DNA of 64,000 nucleotides from Litomosoides sigmodontis (taxonomy: Eukaryota > Nematoda > Chromadorea > Rhabditida > Onchocercidae). Of the stretch, positions 13,545 to 25,710 are shown piece after piece. The notes below the pieces were generated by a model, which ran no database searches, was not told the DNA's origin, and saw only the letters and a list, made by a program, of their open reading frames with translations. The DNA lies in NCBI GenBank assembly GCA_963070105.1, contig OY718805.1, positions 5,080,001 through 5,144,000 of the forward strand. Direction: 5' to 3'. The position numbers and the translations under genes were made by a program. The first letter of the stretch is position 1. Each line of letters opens with the position of its first letter.

Positions 13545-16500
13545 TTAATATTTTCTGAAAAAGTTTAACTTGCCATTGCTTCTTCGATTCATTTGTTCTT
13601 TTTCTTGTTCCAGCGCCCTTAGCTTTGCTTCATAAGCCTTTGATCTTATTAACGCTTTTCGCTCCACTTTCGAAGCACCCAATGAATCTCTTAGCAAACC
13701 AACATGTTCTTCGTATATTACTGTATCTTTCTCCAACAATTCAATATACTGATCCTGAGCTTCTAATGCTTCTGTAAAAAAGTTAATACAGAAGCATTAC
13801 AGTTAAAGTTAAGTGTTCGGCTTATTAAAAATTTTAAAAAGCCTTAAAACGCAGCATAATAAGGTTGGCAGAATTAATTTCTGGTAGCATTCATTCCGTT
13901 GATATCATCAATTAATTAATCTACCAATAATAGCAGAAATAAATACCTTTCAACCTCTCAACATCATCAAGAACGGATATTTTTTGTTCTAGGAGAACAT
14001 TCACTGCGTGTTGTGATTTTTCTAAATCATCAGCCAAATGGACAACTAAAGCTCGATCATCATCCAATTTTGCATGAAGTTGCTTGCTTTCCTCTTGCCT
14101 TGCATCCAGTGCTTCCCAAATATCGTTCAGCTTTTCTCTGCAATTTGTCTAAAATATACTGCGAAAAGGAAATAAACATAAAAGGATTGAATAAATTCCA
14201 TCCTAAGGTTGAGAATAATATTTGCGCTTTTTTACCACGAACTACAACTTCAGCAGTACATTGAGGTAAAGGAAATCATTTCTTTAAATTTCGTCTGCAT
14301 TAATACTTTAAAGAGTACTTGTAAGAATTCAGAAGCTTCAATAAGCGGGCATTTTCTTCCAATGTCCACTCACGATCAGCCCTAAGCGTTTCAATGCTCG
14401 CATTCAAATGCTCAATCTAAAACACACCATTCAATATTAATTTCGTATGTTTGCGGAAGTGTTACTTGTCTGGATGATGACGCGATCTCAATCCAAACTT
14501 TCATTAGTTTATTTACTTCCGTAATATTGTCTTTCAAAGGCCTTCATAAGAAGTTTAACAAGAAGCGACCTTGCTAAGATGTTCTTCGTTCATTGTTGAA
14601 ATTTTGTCTTCCAAATCACGAATTTTTCCCTGCATAGAAGCGCGAGCTTTGAGCACTTGATTCTGTTTGTTCCGACGCATTTCATCTAATTGCGTTTGGA
14701 GCTGAAAATCGCTATTGAAAACTGAACCATACTACACAAGGATTTGGAACCCAAATGTTTTTTAGTTAACCAAACATAAAGGAATGCAAATTTGAAAATG
14801 CAATAAAATGTATGTAAGTACGGTCTAAAGGAAAAAGCCCCTATCAATACATTAGAGTACTTAAAATGCTTGCGATACAATTTGATAAAAAGAAGAAAAA
14901 GTGTTAAGCGATATTTCTGGAGAACAACTATATCGACAACAGCTGTGCAAAACGACTAACCCAAAATTGAATAAAATTAGCAGCTTAAAATGGCATGAAA
15001 TTTAAATAATTCTCACTACAGTACAGTCAACAATATGCACCAACGGGAAATGAAACAGCCTGAGTTTACTGGGGTGGCCCGGCTCTGTGTAATACAACAT
15101 TATGGAAGTGACGCACAGGTAGGTAGGTGCTCATCGGCTGTAGGGAGACTTTCGTTATTAGTGCATGGGGAACTACTACGAGTTAAAAAGCTTGACAGAA
15201 TGACCTGGCCTAGACGATTCTGTGATTCACTGGCGCACTTCTCCATTTCTTGAATCGTTTGTCGCAACTGATCATTTTCAGCTGTTACATCGATGATTGT
15301 TTGTGTGATGTTGTCATCTTCTTCCTGACTACTGACTGAAATAAATCGTCAAGGAATTTGTTAATGCTTCCGTGAGTACAGTTCAAACACTCAATACATA
15401 GGACTTGAACGATCAAAATTTCAATTTTGAATATTTTTGAAAAATGATTTTTTAATTTGGATGGAAGTTTACCAATTTTGAATTCTTTCCGAGGTGGCAA
15501 ATCGAAAGTTACTTTCTTCCTGTGCTTCTTTTTGTACAAGGAGAGTGCGTCGTCAGCATCAAAGTCATCCTGTAGGTTGTCGTTATCCTGTGTTAATGAA
15601 CTGCATTCCTCACTCGGATCAACTGGTGGAGGTGAACCAGAACTACCTGGACAAAATTTTGTTTCGCACAATGATCTTAAGGTTAATCTTTTTTTTTATC
15701 TCTTGTTTCAATAAAGTTGAACCTAAAAATTTATTAGCCTATGCGATTTCGGTCTGAGAAGTTTTCATCGACTAACCCATTTTGAAATGTACAACAGCAT
15801 GACCAGGTAGAAAAGAATCATGTTGATGACATCGTCCCTTCTGCGGTTGCTGTAAAGACGATAACAGAGTAAGCGAAGTTCCGCGAATATACGCTCCTTC
15901 GGTCTCTGTAGAATCTTCACGTGTCGTCCGTGTACTTATATCCTGAAATTCCCCGAAAGAAGATAGCTAGATATTGACAAAGTGTTGTGAGAAAAGTTGC
16001 TTTGTGGTAACAAATTTCGTAGCCCTGAATAAAGTTTTGACAAATGTGAATACTAGAGTGAAAAGATCTCACTTAATTAAGCGCCAAGCTATATGGCTTC
16101 TGCTATCCCTATCATATCAAAAATCATTTGTTACTTTGAAGTGGATTTATAGAGGAATTGATTGCTACAAGTTTTCTATTTTCTGGAGATTTTAAGAATA
16201 CCAGTAATTTCTGCTGTACGATATGGAAAGCTTTAGCTTTTGCTTGCACAAGTTCTCTCTGCTCACGACACATTTCTTGCAGTTCAATAATATGCCTTTC
16301 TTTTTCAAGTACTGCATCATTCAATTGCATGATTTTCATATCCTGTAAAAATCTATCGTTAGAAGCTATGCGTCAATTTTAAATTAAAATACGATGTTAC
16401 GTAATAAAGTATAAATTATATCACCCGTTTAGGAGACGGCCGATTTCCATCCTCCTATTTTTCATGAGTGATCGTTAGAAATAATTACCGATAAAAATTT

Positions 16501-17721
16501 TCGTTCAGGCTCTATATATGTATATGAAAAATTTGAAGCGTTTCTTCCACCTTTTCAATCAGCTGCGAATGAATATGCTCTAAATCTCGATCAGTGATAG
16601 AGTTAACTTCAGGGTGAGAGAGTTCATTGACTGCATGATCATCAGTTGTTGACCGTAGTTGTTTCTCTGGACTCTACAAGTTGATCTGTTATTTTCCCAA
16701 ACTTATAATGAGTAATTCATGATAACAAACCGTAAATATTTCACGATCTGTATATCTTGGAGGATTAGGATGTGAATGAACTACGAAGATATGCAATTTC
16801 AAAAAGTTTTTACTTCGCAAAATCGATTCCAAACTAAGCTTTTTGAAATTTTTTTTTAATACAAAGGAACCGTAATTGAATTGATAGAATTTTCCAATGG
16901 GAAGCTCAAAGATGAAGATTTTATCACTAATAGTGGAGGAAAACCTTCCGTTTCAAAGCGCTTTTCAACTAAAAATATTAATATAATGCAATAGCAATAT
17001 ATCGACAACGTTAACATATATCGGCTTCCCGCAAGATTCCCTCAACTTTTTATCCGAAAACAAATCGATGCAGTGGAACCAACAACGGTAAAGAAGGACT
17101 AAGAGAGCAATCCCTTCCAGTAAATAATTAATTAACAGAAAATTTGACAGAAGTGATAAAGCTTGCTTAATTATGGGAAAGATACTGACTCCAACTTTGA
17201 TGGCACAATCGTGTAATCCGACCAGTTTGTCGTTCAGGAGTTCCTGCACTTCATCGTTCCTCCTGCCTTCATCCTGCAGCTTATGAGCCAATTTCAGAAC
17301 ATGTCCTTGCAAAATCTGGAAACTTTACAGGAACTGTTTGAAAATCAAAGCTTACAGAGCAAAAATTTCTACCTTGAGGGATGAATTACTTTCAGTAAAC
17401 TCAGGTCATTCACAAAAATAATTTTTTTATATGTTATAAAAGTGGAATTTTGTTTGTAACGAACAGAATCTTAGAATAGTAACAATTTAATTAATGGGAG
17501 ATATGAGAAGAACGATAAACTGCAAAATTAAGGTAAGACGCGATTTTTGCGAATTTCAGTAATTCAACTTTTGGGCAGCTGAGTTATGTAGTTGAAATAA
17601 CGGGAAGTTGAGTTCAAACAGGAATTAGCGATTAGAATTCCGATACCTTAATTTCGTCTGCTTTCCTGTTCAGCTGTTCGTTGTATGCCGCACACTGTGG
17701 GCAACCGGTTAATGTTGTCAT
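13545..17721 (-). CDS. Coiled-coil protein B with PP1-docking-like motif
   Basis: Unrecognised 527-residue coiled-coil protein. Eleven exons join in phase: 17721-17647, 17315-17190, 16673-16551, 16342-16202, 15942-15777, 15646-15473, 15335-15205, 14701-14570, 14416-14319, 14137-13947, 13771-13545. It starts MTTLTGCPQC, a CxxC pair, then heptad-type helices to about residue 155, an unstructured Ser/Gln/His part, an acidic stretch, a basic block with KKVTF at about 254-258, and a long coiled coil to the C-terminus. KVTF in a basic setting fits the RVxF consensus that docks protein phosphatase 1; that is an inference. The acceptor before 14137 was chosen over one 13 nt upstream because only it keeps phase. 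No signal peptide or membrane segment is visible. A golgin or cytoskeletal scaffold is possible. It lies divergent to the aldo-keto reductase gene. Confidence 0.75.
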
Positions 17722-19062
17722 GCAATCTCCTGGCAGTGATTTAGGATGTCTGAACTCGTAGACCAATGTAAGAAGGACTATTTACAACATTTTTTAGTTA
17801 AAGTGCGCTTCAAGCACTCCTGGAAGTATGAAAACTGTTGAAATTCGAAAGGCACAAAGGAAACAGAGTAATCCGTTTTATCAGGACAGAATGGAATTTA
17901 TTCCTTTACATTGCTTCATTGCCCGAAACTCTTTGATCCTCTCTCCTACCGCGAAAGAAGATGAGTTGCGCGATAAAGTAATAGTTGACCCTTGCTACCG
18001 ATACCTCTGGTAAAAGGTTACTTTAGTGGGTTTACTTACAAATAATTATTACCGACTAATTTAATTATTACAACTGTGACAGAACAACACAAAGGATGAC
18101 TGAAAAGAGCATCCCTCCTGTACTCAATAAGTTGTGTTACAGTGACGGTACCTTTTACACTACCACTAATCTTAGGAAAAGTGAGCGAGAAAGAATGTAA
18201 CTTTTTAAAGTTGTTCAGAATTACTTCGATTTTGCTGCATGAATAATTTTAAAAAGTAATATCAAACTAAATGGTAATAAAATTCGGAAATCATTTATAA
18301 TTTAAGTGAACCGTGGGAGAAGTTATGGGTGTGAGTCGGTGGAGGAGTTCATGTCCATGAACAGCGCCAAAGTCACGAATAAACAGATGAAGGACGTTTG
18401 AGGGGAGCGTGGGCGCAGTTGACGGACAAAGAACAGGTAGGTAGGTGCACAAGGACGAGGAGCTCTCCTTTACGGAAGGAAACAACAGCATTTGGAACAG
18501 TGCCAAGTTCCAACTCACTTCATTCTTTTGTTTGTGTGCATGACGTGGCGGAGGAGGGCTGAGGTGATAACGGTGATGGCTCCGTGGGATATTATAGACA
18601 TCACTAGAAAGGGCTAAGTTAGACACGAAATACCTTTATTATAGGGACAACATGGTTCAGATGGGAAGCGATGATAAGACGTAAAAAAGTATGGAGGCGC
18701 AGGTGTGAATGACGGAATGGTGGTGGGGGTTTAAACGTAGTAGGGCGTTTAGAGAAGATGGAAAGGCGTCTTTAGGGAAACTGCTTGTTGTTGACGGGCG
18801 AGGGAGATTTGTGCTAAAGGAAGGGAACAGAGGTGAAATGTGGTCCTGGAAAGTTTCTGGAAACGTTGTGTGCCGAGCGATACGGTACGGAAGTTTGCTT
18901 GGGAATAAGTTCACGAAAGATTCAACAGAATATGTCGTTGGGTCGATCGGACGAGTTATTTTAAAAATAATTTTGATTGCTGCACAAAGAAGGGGGCGGG
19001 GTGGTGAGTGCAGTGATACACTTTACAAATTTGATGTAGAAGTCGGTGAAGTGATGGGTGAG
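17722..19062 (+). other. Divergent promoter region and AKR leader
   Basis: Lies between the starts of coiled-coil gene B and the aldo-keto reductase gene. The stretch from about 18300 to 19060 is more G-rich on the plus strand than its surroundings and is open in several frames on both strands, including a plus-strand frame from 18709. None resembles a known protein. A strong donor (GAG/GTAAGT) at 19062/19063 suggests a transcribed 5' leader exon. Confidence 0.4.
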
Positions 19063-19131
19063 GTAAGTCCGCAGTTTAACGCATCATTACTCTTTCTACG
19101 CATTTCTTCCACCTGTCATCGTTGTCTGCAG
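19063..19131 (+). other. Probable 5' UTR intron or spliced-leader outron of AKR gene
   Basis: A 69-nt segment with GTAAGT at its 5' end and a pyrimidine-rich CTGCAG at its 3' end, ten nt before the AKR start codon. Either a cis intron is removed here or the acceptor receives a spliced leader. The acceptor is followed directly by GTAAGA, itself a good donor. Confidence 0.5.
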
Positions 19132-19141
19132 GTAAGAAGCT

Positions 19142-21103
19142 ATGGCGTCCTATGTGGAGTTGAGCTCGGGATACTGCATTCCAACTGTTGGTCTCGGCAC
19201 TTGGCTCTCCCAGCCTGGTCAAGTTGGGAATGCACTTAAAATTGCTCTCAGCAATGGCTACCGACATATCGATTGCGCGCATGTTTATCAAAATCAGATC
19301 GAGTTGGGTGAAGCACTTGCTGAGGTTTTCAACACGGGAAATGTGAAGGTAGAAATTTCACGCTTGGAAATTCTCGTCGTGGTTTTCTCTGTTTTCTGTG
19401 TTCTTTCATTATGCCAATATCTATAACACACTAATTTAAATTTCTTTAAAATATTGTAAAATGACGGTGTTTTCAATATTTCCATGTGCTAGGGTTTTAG
19501 CGGGCGGATGTGTTTGTTACTTCGAAAATATGGAACACTTTTCATTCATATGAAATGGCTAAGAAGGATATCGATATCATATTGAACGAACTTCGCCTCG
19601 ATTATTTGGACTTATGTCTCATCCACTGGCCACAAGGATATGACGAAAGTGATGGACTTTTCCCCAAGGTTTTATCTTTCTGCCGTTTTCGGTGAAATGT
19701 CAAATTCGCTGAGTAAGCTTTTAAAGTTTAATGAAGTATCAGCCTAAACTGTAGCTGTAGCTGCATTTGAAAATAAACAGAAATAATTTATAGATTTTGT
19801 TATCTGATCTGAATATCCAATAAAGTAAATCCGATTAGTGCAAGTGCATGGGCATTGTCTTTTTTTTTGTTGCTTTAATTCGGAGGTGTCCAATTTTCAT
19901 TGAACTTCATGAAAGTTTTATCCCATGAATAAATCCGGCTAATATTATTTGGAATACAGAGATCGAATGATGAAAGATTCAAATATTCCGATATTGATTA
20001 CTTGGATACATGGCGCGCTATGGAAGAGTATGTGAGATTGAAAAAAATCCGCTCTATTGGGTTGTCGAACTTTAACCATAAACAAATTCTGCGGGTGATC
20101 AATAATTGCACAATCAAACCGGCTGTTTTGCAGGCTTGTTTAAAGCTGTTGTTTTCTTTCTAAGTGGATCTGGCAAGGAATATTAGAGCATGTAGTGTTA
20201 AAAGAGTTTTTAGATCTACAAAATTTAACTATTTGTTTGGTGGGTCATAATATTATTCAGAATAGAAATTAACGAACCTATTAATGATGAATAACAATGA
20301 GCAAAGTTCAGGTTGAACTTCATCCTTATTTCCAACAACACAAATTGCACAATTTCTGTCAAGAACATAATATAGTTGTGACAGCATATAGTCCACTGGC
20401 CAATCCAACGATGCCATTTAGGAAAACAACAGATGCTGTTTTACTCGATGATCCTGTCATTCTTAAGCTTGCAGAAGTACATCACAAATCAGCTGCACAG
20501 GTAAGGGATTTTGTTCCAGTTATTGCCTTTAATAGTTGAAACTCTTTTTATCATAACTCATGGATATTGTTCAAGTTTGTTGGAAGAACTATCTAGTTCA
20601 AGTGTTTAGTAGAAATTTAAATCCTGCACGGTTTTTTTGTGAACTTAGAAAGGTATCTTTCTAATCAGCGAATTTCTGTAAAATGGTGCTGGTCCTGTAC
20701 TTCAATATCAATACCATATTGCACATTTTTCCAGAAGCTGAATAAGCTTAGAGCAATCATGGAATAAGAAATTAGAATTTAAATAAGCTCAATTTGTGTA
20801 ATTTTGACATAAGAAATGTGTAAGATAAATTGACACAACAAGCAGTTCAATATTTCAACAACTTTAAAAGATTATTTTTTGAGTTATTTGTAGGTAATAC
20901 TTCGTTGGGCTATCCAACGTGGATTGGTCGTTATTCCGAAGTCGGTAACTGAGAAAAGGATTGTTGAAAACATCAATATTTTCGATTTCGAGCTGAAGTC
21001 TGAAGAAATGGCATTGATCAATGGTTTGGATAAAAATTGGCGTATTTTAGATTTATCAAGAGATGCTGACCATCCTTTTTTCCCATTTAATGAAGAATAT
21101 TGA
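19142..21103 (+). CDS. Aldo-keto reductase, NADPH-dependent
   Basis: A complete aldo-keto reductase of 315 residues, the usual family length; it would reduce carbonyl substrates with NADPH in the cytosol. Exons 19142-19348, 19501-19668, 19960-20133, 20312-20500 and 20894-21103 all join in phase 0. The catalytic tetrad is intact: Asp44 and Tyr49 (HIDCAHVY), Lys78 (TSKIW), His111 (LIHWP). [16 protein letters not shown] and [13 protein letters not shown] mark the barrel and the cofactor site, and the C-terminus [10 protein letters not shown] is typical. Intron 3 must use a GC donor (CAG/GCTTGT) to give the conserved KPAVLQ-VELHPY junction. The start follows an acceptor at 19131 and agrees with family N-termini. 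The subfamily and substrate cannot be told from the sequence alone. Confidence 0.95.
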
Positions 21104-21109
21104 AATAAA
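21104..21109 (+). terminator. Possible poly(A) signal, AKR gene
   Basis: AATAAA begins directly after the TGA stop codon. Its use would leave a very short 3' UTR, so another downstream site may serve. Confidence 0.3.
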
Positions 21110-22384
21110 GGAAATGTGTGAAAATGAAGAAATGAGAAGATCCGCCGTGAATTTTACTTTTATTTTGAAGGAGAGATTTATTCCTGTATAGTTGAATGAT
21201 TCTGTGAACGTTTACTATTTGACGGAGAGTTTTACTTTTCTGGTATGTTACATGACAATACTAATAGTCGGGAATTATTAATAGTAGAGCCGACCATCCG
21301 CTGAATCTTAATCAAAAAATCATGTAAACAAGAAAAGTTATAATCATATAACTTTGGAATACGTAAGGCAGGCAGTTTACTGTAAATATAAATAAATGCA
21401 AAAACACTGATCATTTTAACATTTCTGTATAAAAAATTTGTTTTGGCTTTCTGGTAGTACTGAAAAAAGTAGGATCATTATTCAAAGCTCTCCTTGGACG
21501 ACGGGAGAATTGAAAAGATTGTTTGCTATTTAGCTGTAGTGATCGATGCATATCATTATTTTCTTTAAATCTTTTTATTGTATTCACTCATTTTATTCCT
21601 TATTTGAGTCATTTCTATGTTTTATTAACGCTCTCTCCGATCATCACCATACAGTGTTTATTGCATATATTTTTACACAACGACATTTTGAACACTGCAT
21701 ATCACTGAGTCTTGATTTATTACATCAACAATGAAACCTGTCACTATTTCAGCATTTGAGAGAGATAAAGAAAATGAATGAACATAGTTTCAGCGCAGTA
21801 GTACTGCGCTTGTCATTCTTCGTATGTGTTTACGACCTATCAGTTGACTCTTGGAAAGAATACAGGTTTATTTCCTGAAGATCCTCTTTATTTTAGAAAT
21901 AAAGGAATAGTGCCTTTGTACACTTTACCATTTTTTATTGGTGGGAGTGAAAGGGAAAGGATGAAGAGACGTGTGATTCGGATATCTTGCACAGTTCTCT
22001 TTTATGGTGTGGTAAAGGATAGCGAAACTTTTATAGCGAATTTCACACATTTCTTACCTTCTCTGGAACGAAATACCTTATTACCTTTAAAAGATTGGTG
22101 AGTAATTTAGTAAAGATTGGTAAATGAGCCGGGCAGTTTATTCATAATTAGTGTAAGTAATGTTCGGGATCGGAAGTTGAGAGACAAATATTCGCACTTC
22201 TAAGATTTGGCATATTTTACATTTGTTGCAGTTAGTACATTGAGTCCAGTTGTGAAAAATCCGTTTGGAATTCAAGTGGACGCTTAACAATGGTGGAAAA
22301 ATTGGAAAGAAGCTTACTCTTAGTTTCAAAGCCTAGAAAAGTTCTGCAGCATGTCGACCTGCGCATATGAGCCCTTCATTAACT
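21110..22384. other. Intergenic between convergent genes
   Basis: About 1.3 kb between the AKR stop and the MOLO1-family stop. Short open frames here have no recognisable content. Confidence 0.5.
22137..22142 (-). terminator. Candidate poly(A) signal, MOLO1-family gene
   Basis: TTTATT on the plus strand (AATAAA on the coding strand), about 240 nt past the stop codon. Confidence 0.35.
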
Positions 22385-24433
22385 TTAATGTGGAGCAAAG
22401 GACATGCGAGTATCTTCTAATACATTAGGACATCTTAAATTAGCTTTGCTTTTAATTGTTTCCAGATATTTCTGATAAAGCTGATCGATGAATTCTACTG
22501 CAGCCTCGCTCCACACTCGCGATCGATTTTCCTGATTATTTTTCACCGACTGCATTTTCTCCTCAATTGTCAAGTAGCGTCGGTCGGATATAAGACGTAG
22601 TGACAACGACATTGCTTCTGGAAATGCACATAATTTATTAGAAATCACAGCGCTCGTTGATATGTTATATAAGTCACAGTTTCTTGTTTCTTCTGTTTTG
22701 TCGTATTTTTCAATTTTTATAATATTTCAATTACTGACCAAGTTTTAGGACATAAGTCATATTTCTTTCTCAGACTGTTATCCTTATATTTACGCCGATA
22801 AAATTACTTTGTTAATTGAACAAACCTTCGACAACTCCTTGCACATATTTGACCATCTTATTGCGATTAGTACCACATCGTCCTACTGCCTAATGGATGA
22901 AGAATTTCGTTTATTACACTATATTTTAAAAAAATGATATTCAAGGTAGCAGTAGGAATCGACTTTTCAAAAAGTATCTCGTGTGGTATTAGGTTAAGGT
23001 TAGAGTGCTGTTACACATACTATGTGTTGCGCAACACACTTGTTTTATGTGATTGTTTTTAATCAATCTATTTATCATTTGAGCTCTTAAATGACCTGTG
23101 CTAAAATATCAGTCCAGAGCTGGTCACTTTTGTCTACTACTGGAATAATGACGTTTTCCCGACCGGTTTCATTTTCACTGCCAAGTCTGAAAGAAAAAGC
23201 AGGAAGTGTGACTGCTGAAATCGATGTATTTAAATTGTCGATCTTCTTCAGAGTGTCTAATTGCAGTTATAATTTCACTGTTAAATAAATTAAATTGCAC
23301 ATACCATGTGGTTACGTTTGAATTTTTCCGGAAGCTGAATAAGAGAAAACTATGAAATACGCTTACTCTTTAGGAGTTGTGAAGGCTGGCAGAAATACTG
23401 ATAACGGAGTGCCAAATTGTGACAATTGCGCATCACGATAAGATGTGGTAATGAATTCAGCCATACCTTGAAGGCCAACTGCATAATTATTGTTCTAAAA
23501 CATCCACCACTGCATTAACATTGAAAAAGCTTTCGAATAAATTTTCTTCGAAGACATACCCTGAAATGGTCAATGTTCTGTTCGAACGCAGTTTTTAGAA
23601 CATCTTTTGTTAATTTCGTATCCTTACCAGCTACCGTAAATACCTGTCTATCACTGTTTGAATTTACAATCAATACCATTAAGTCGCATAAATTCACATC
23701 CTGAAATATCTATTGGAGTTTTTTATGCGAAGGATAGAGGACCTTGTGAAGACATGACGTAAGAAATATTTCAATTTTACAGTAGATGGTTTAAATTCGA
23801 TCACAAAATTTGTTGTGAATTCAATTTTTCAACTCATTTCAAATTCTAGAAACCACTTGATGTTAGCAGCGCTCACTTCATCTTGCATAAAATGATATAC
23901 CTGATAACGTTGATATCTAATTTTAAGGTTATTGGCAAATTTCTCGATATCAGCTGGAGCATTGGGCACTGCACCAATCTTATCCACCACTCCAACTATA
24001 ATTTCCAAACTCTTCCCGGGAAGTAACTGACATGAGGGTGATGAGTTTATAACCGTTGCTGCATACGCCATGAGCTAGACAGAAATGATTATGGTCGATG
24101 TAGCAACTTTTGCAATTCTGTGAACAAATTTACTTATGGAATGTTTAAAATCTCAATTAGTCGCAAATCTGAAATTCGATAAAATTTGTTGAACACTAAG
24201 TGGAAGGTCCACAAAGATTTTTAGCGAAATAAATAAACCTGTTTAATTCGTCTGACGAGTGCTTCCTTCTCGTTTAGTGTAAGTAATTCACTCGGATCGC
24301 ATACCGGCCCAATGGTTCGTATTTTACAGCGAAATGGATCGAGTCTCGGATCAGGATATGTTTCAGAGTTGAACTGACACCTGGAAGTTTGCAGCAACAG
24401 CGAAATGCCAAATAAATTAAGGAAAAGCCGCAT
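22385..24433 (-). CDS. MOLO1-family secreted protein
   Basis: Seven exons, 24433-24239, 24074-23901, 23700-23560, 23494-23367, 23186-23096, 22889-22826 and 22617-22385, join in phase to 341 residues. A signal peptide (residues 1-19, hydrophobic FLNLFGISLLL) is followed by a region whose VCDP motif (Cys45) and later LWTDIL and GRCG motifs match the nematode family named after MOLO-1, the C. elegans modulator of levamisole-sensitive acetylcholine receptors; the family has a TPM-like fold. MOLO-1 has one membrane span. Here I see none: the protein ends in a polar, charged helix and SFAPH, so it should be secreted or luminal. That makes a role as a direct receptor subunit uncertain. The ATG at 24433 gives a clean signal peptide; no other start was needed. 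Confidence 0.8.
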
Positions 24434-25149
24434 GACTAAGCGCCCTGAAAAGACTTCGTCTCTTGCATAGCCATTACTAGAAACAGATGAATTTGATATT
24501 TGACATTAAAAAGTTGCCAGTCAGTGGTTCGCTCTCTCGAAAATCGCTCATACAATTGCACAAAAATATGCGCTAAATGAAGTGAATGTAAAAGAGTGGT
24601 GTAATGGACAATTGCAATGGCAGTAATTCATTCGAAGTTGAGAGGTGGAAGGCGTCGTGATGAATAGTCGGTGGAAGGAAGGAATATTCCAGAGATTTCG
24701 TCATCGTCACTTCTCATGGAGAAATGCTTGGCCGTGCAAAAAGTGCAAGAGACGGGAATCTTTTGGTGACCGAGCAGAATTATTTTTTTGATTTATTTAT
24801 AAAATATCCTCTCATACCGTGAGAAAGAGGTCTTCGACACAAAATCCAAATTTCTTTCTTCTAACTAAGGCACTAACAGTTCCCCTGACATGAACGAATT
24901 GAAGTGGAAAAATCCAAGCGAAAACGATTTCAAAAATTACACAATCGTTTGAAGGAAGACGGACGCTACACAGAGGTAACACTTGGAATTTCTTTCCGCT
25001 TCAGGATTAGTTAAACTGTACGTCAAACAACCAAAATGCTATCCGCAAATTTCTCATCCATTCTTTTCACAAATTCATCAAATAAAAGGAGATCCTAATG
25101 TAATTAACCAGTCAGAAATCTACGCGAACGAAGACGAACGAACGAGAAA

Positions 25150-25196
25150 TTTGCGTGAAATTTTGTGGTTACGAGCACCACAAAATTTCACGCAAA
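25150..25196. repeat. Perfect 20-bp hairpin, 7-nt loop
   Basis: The left arm 25150-25169 (TTTGCGTGAAATTTTGTGGT) is the exact reverse complement of 25177-25196, around a loop TACGAGC. Pairing stops abruptly outside the arms. Confidence 0.9.
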
Positions 25197-25664
25197 ACTC
25201 GCGAAAGTTATCTGAGAGAAAACTGGATTCACTTAAACACTTTAAATTTTGACTTTTTTTTCTTTTTTTTGGAAAGACAGAAGGGAAGAGTTTTCCCTCT
25301 GTGCATAAAGGAATCATTCAACATATAAAAAATAAAAGAGATTCTATTTATCAGTACCTTGAAGTTGGCGGATACTCAACAAGTGACCGAACTCATGCGA
25401 TTTTCTGCCCACGGAAATTTTAAGTTAATGGATGAAACGGAAAAAATTTTGCTTTGAAGTCGAATTAATGCTTTCGTGCTAATTTAGGCGACAAAGTCAC
25501 TCATTTCAATTAATTGTAATTAAGCCTTTTCAATAAAACTTTGGTTCGTATCGAACTGAAGTTTTCTTCATACGTACGGCGTTGTTTTTCCTTATTGTGA
25601 TTATCTTAACAGTGTCCTAATGAAATTAAGTACAAAATCAGATGTTCATAAACTTGGAACTAAT

Positions 25665-25710
25665 GAGAAGGAGAAGGAGGAAAAGGAAGAGAAGGAGGAG
25701 AAGGAGAAGG
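25665..25710 (+). repeat. GAA/GGA purine tract
   Basis: 46 nt of uninterrupted purines built of GAG, AAG and GAA triplets; its complement resembles the array at 33408. Confidence 0.9.

Noticed and set aside
18291..18914. Two minus-strand open frames opposite the AKR leader
   Set aside because: They mirror the G-rich plus strand, have Pro/Ser/His-rich low-complexity content and no splice support.
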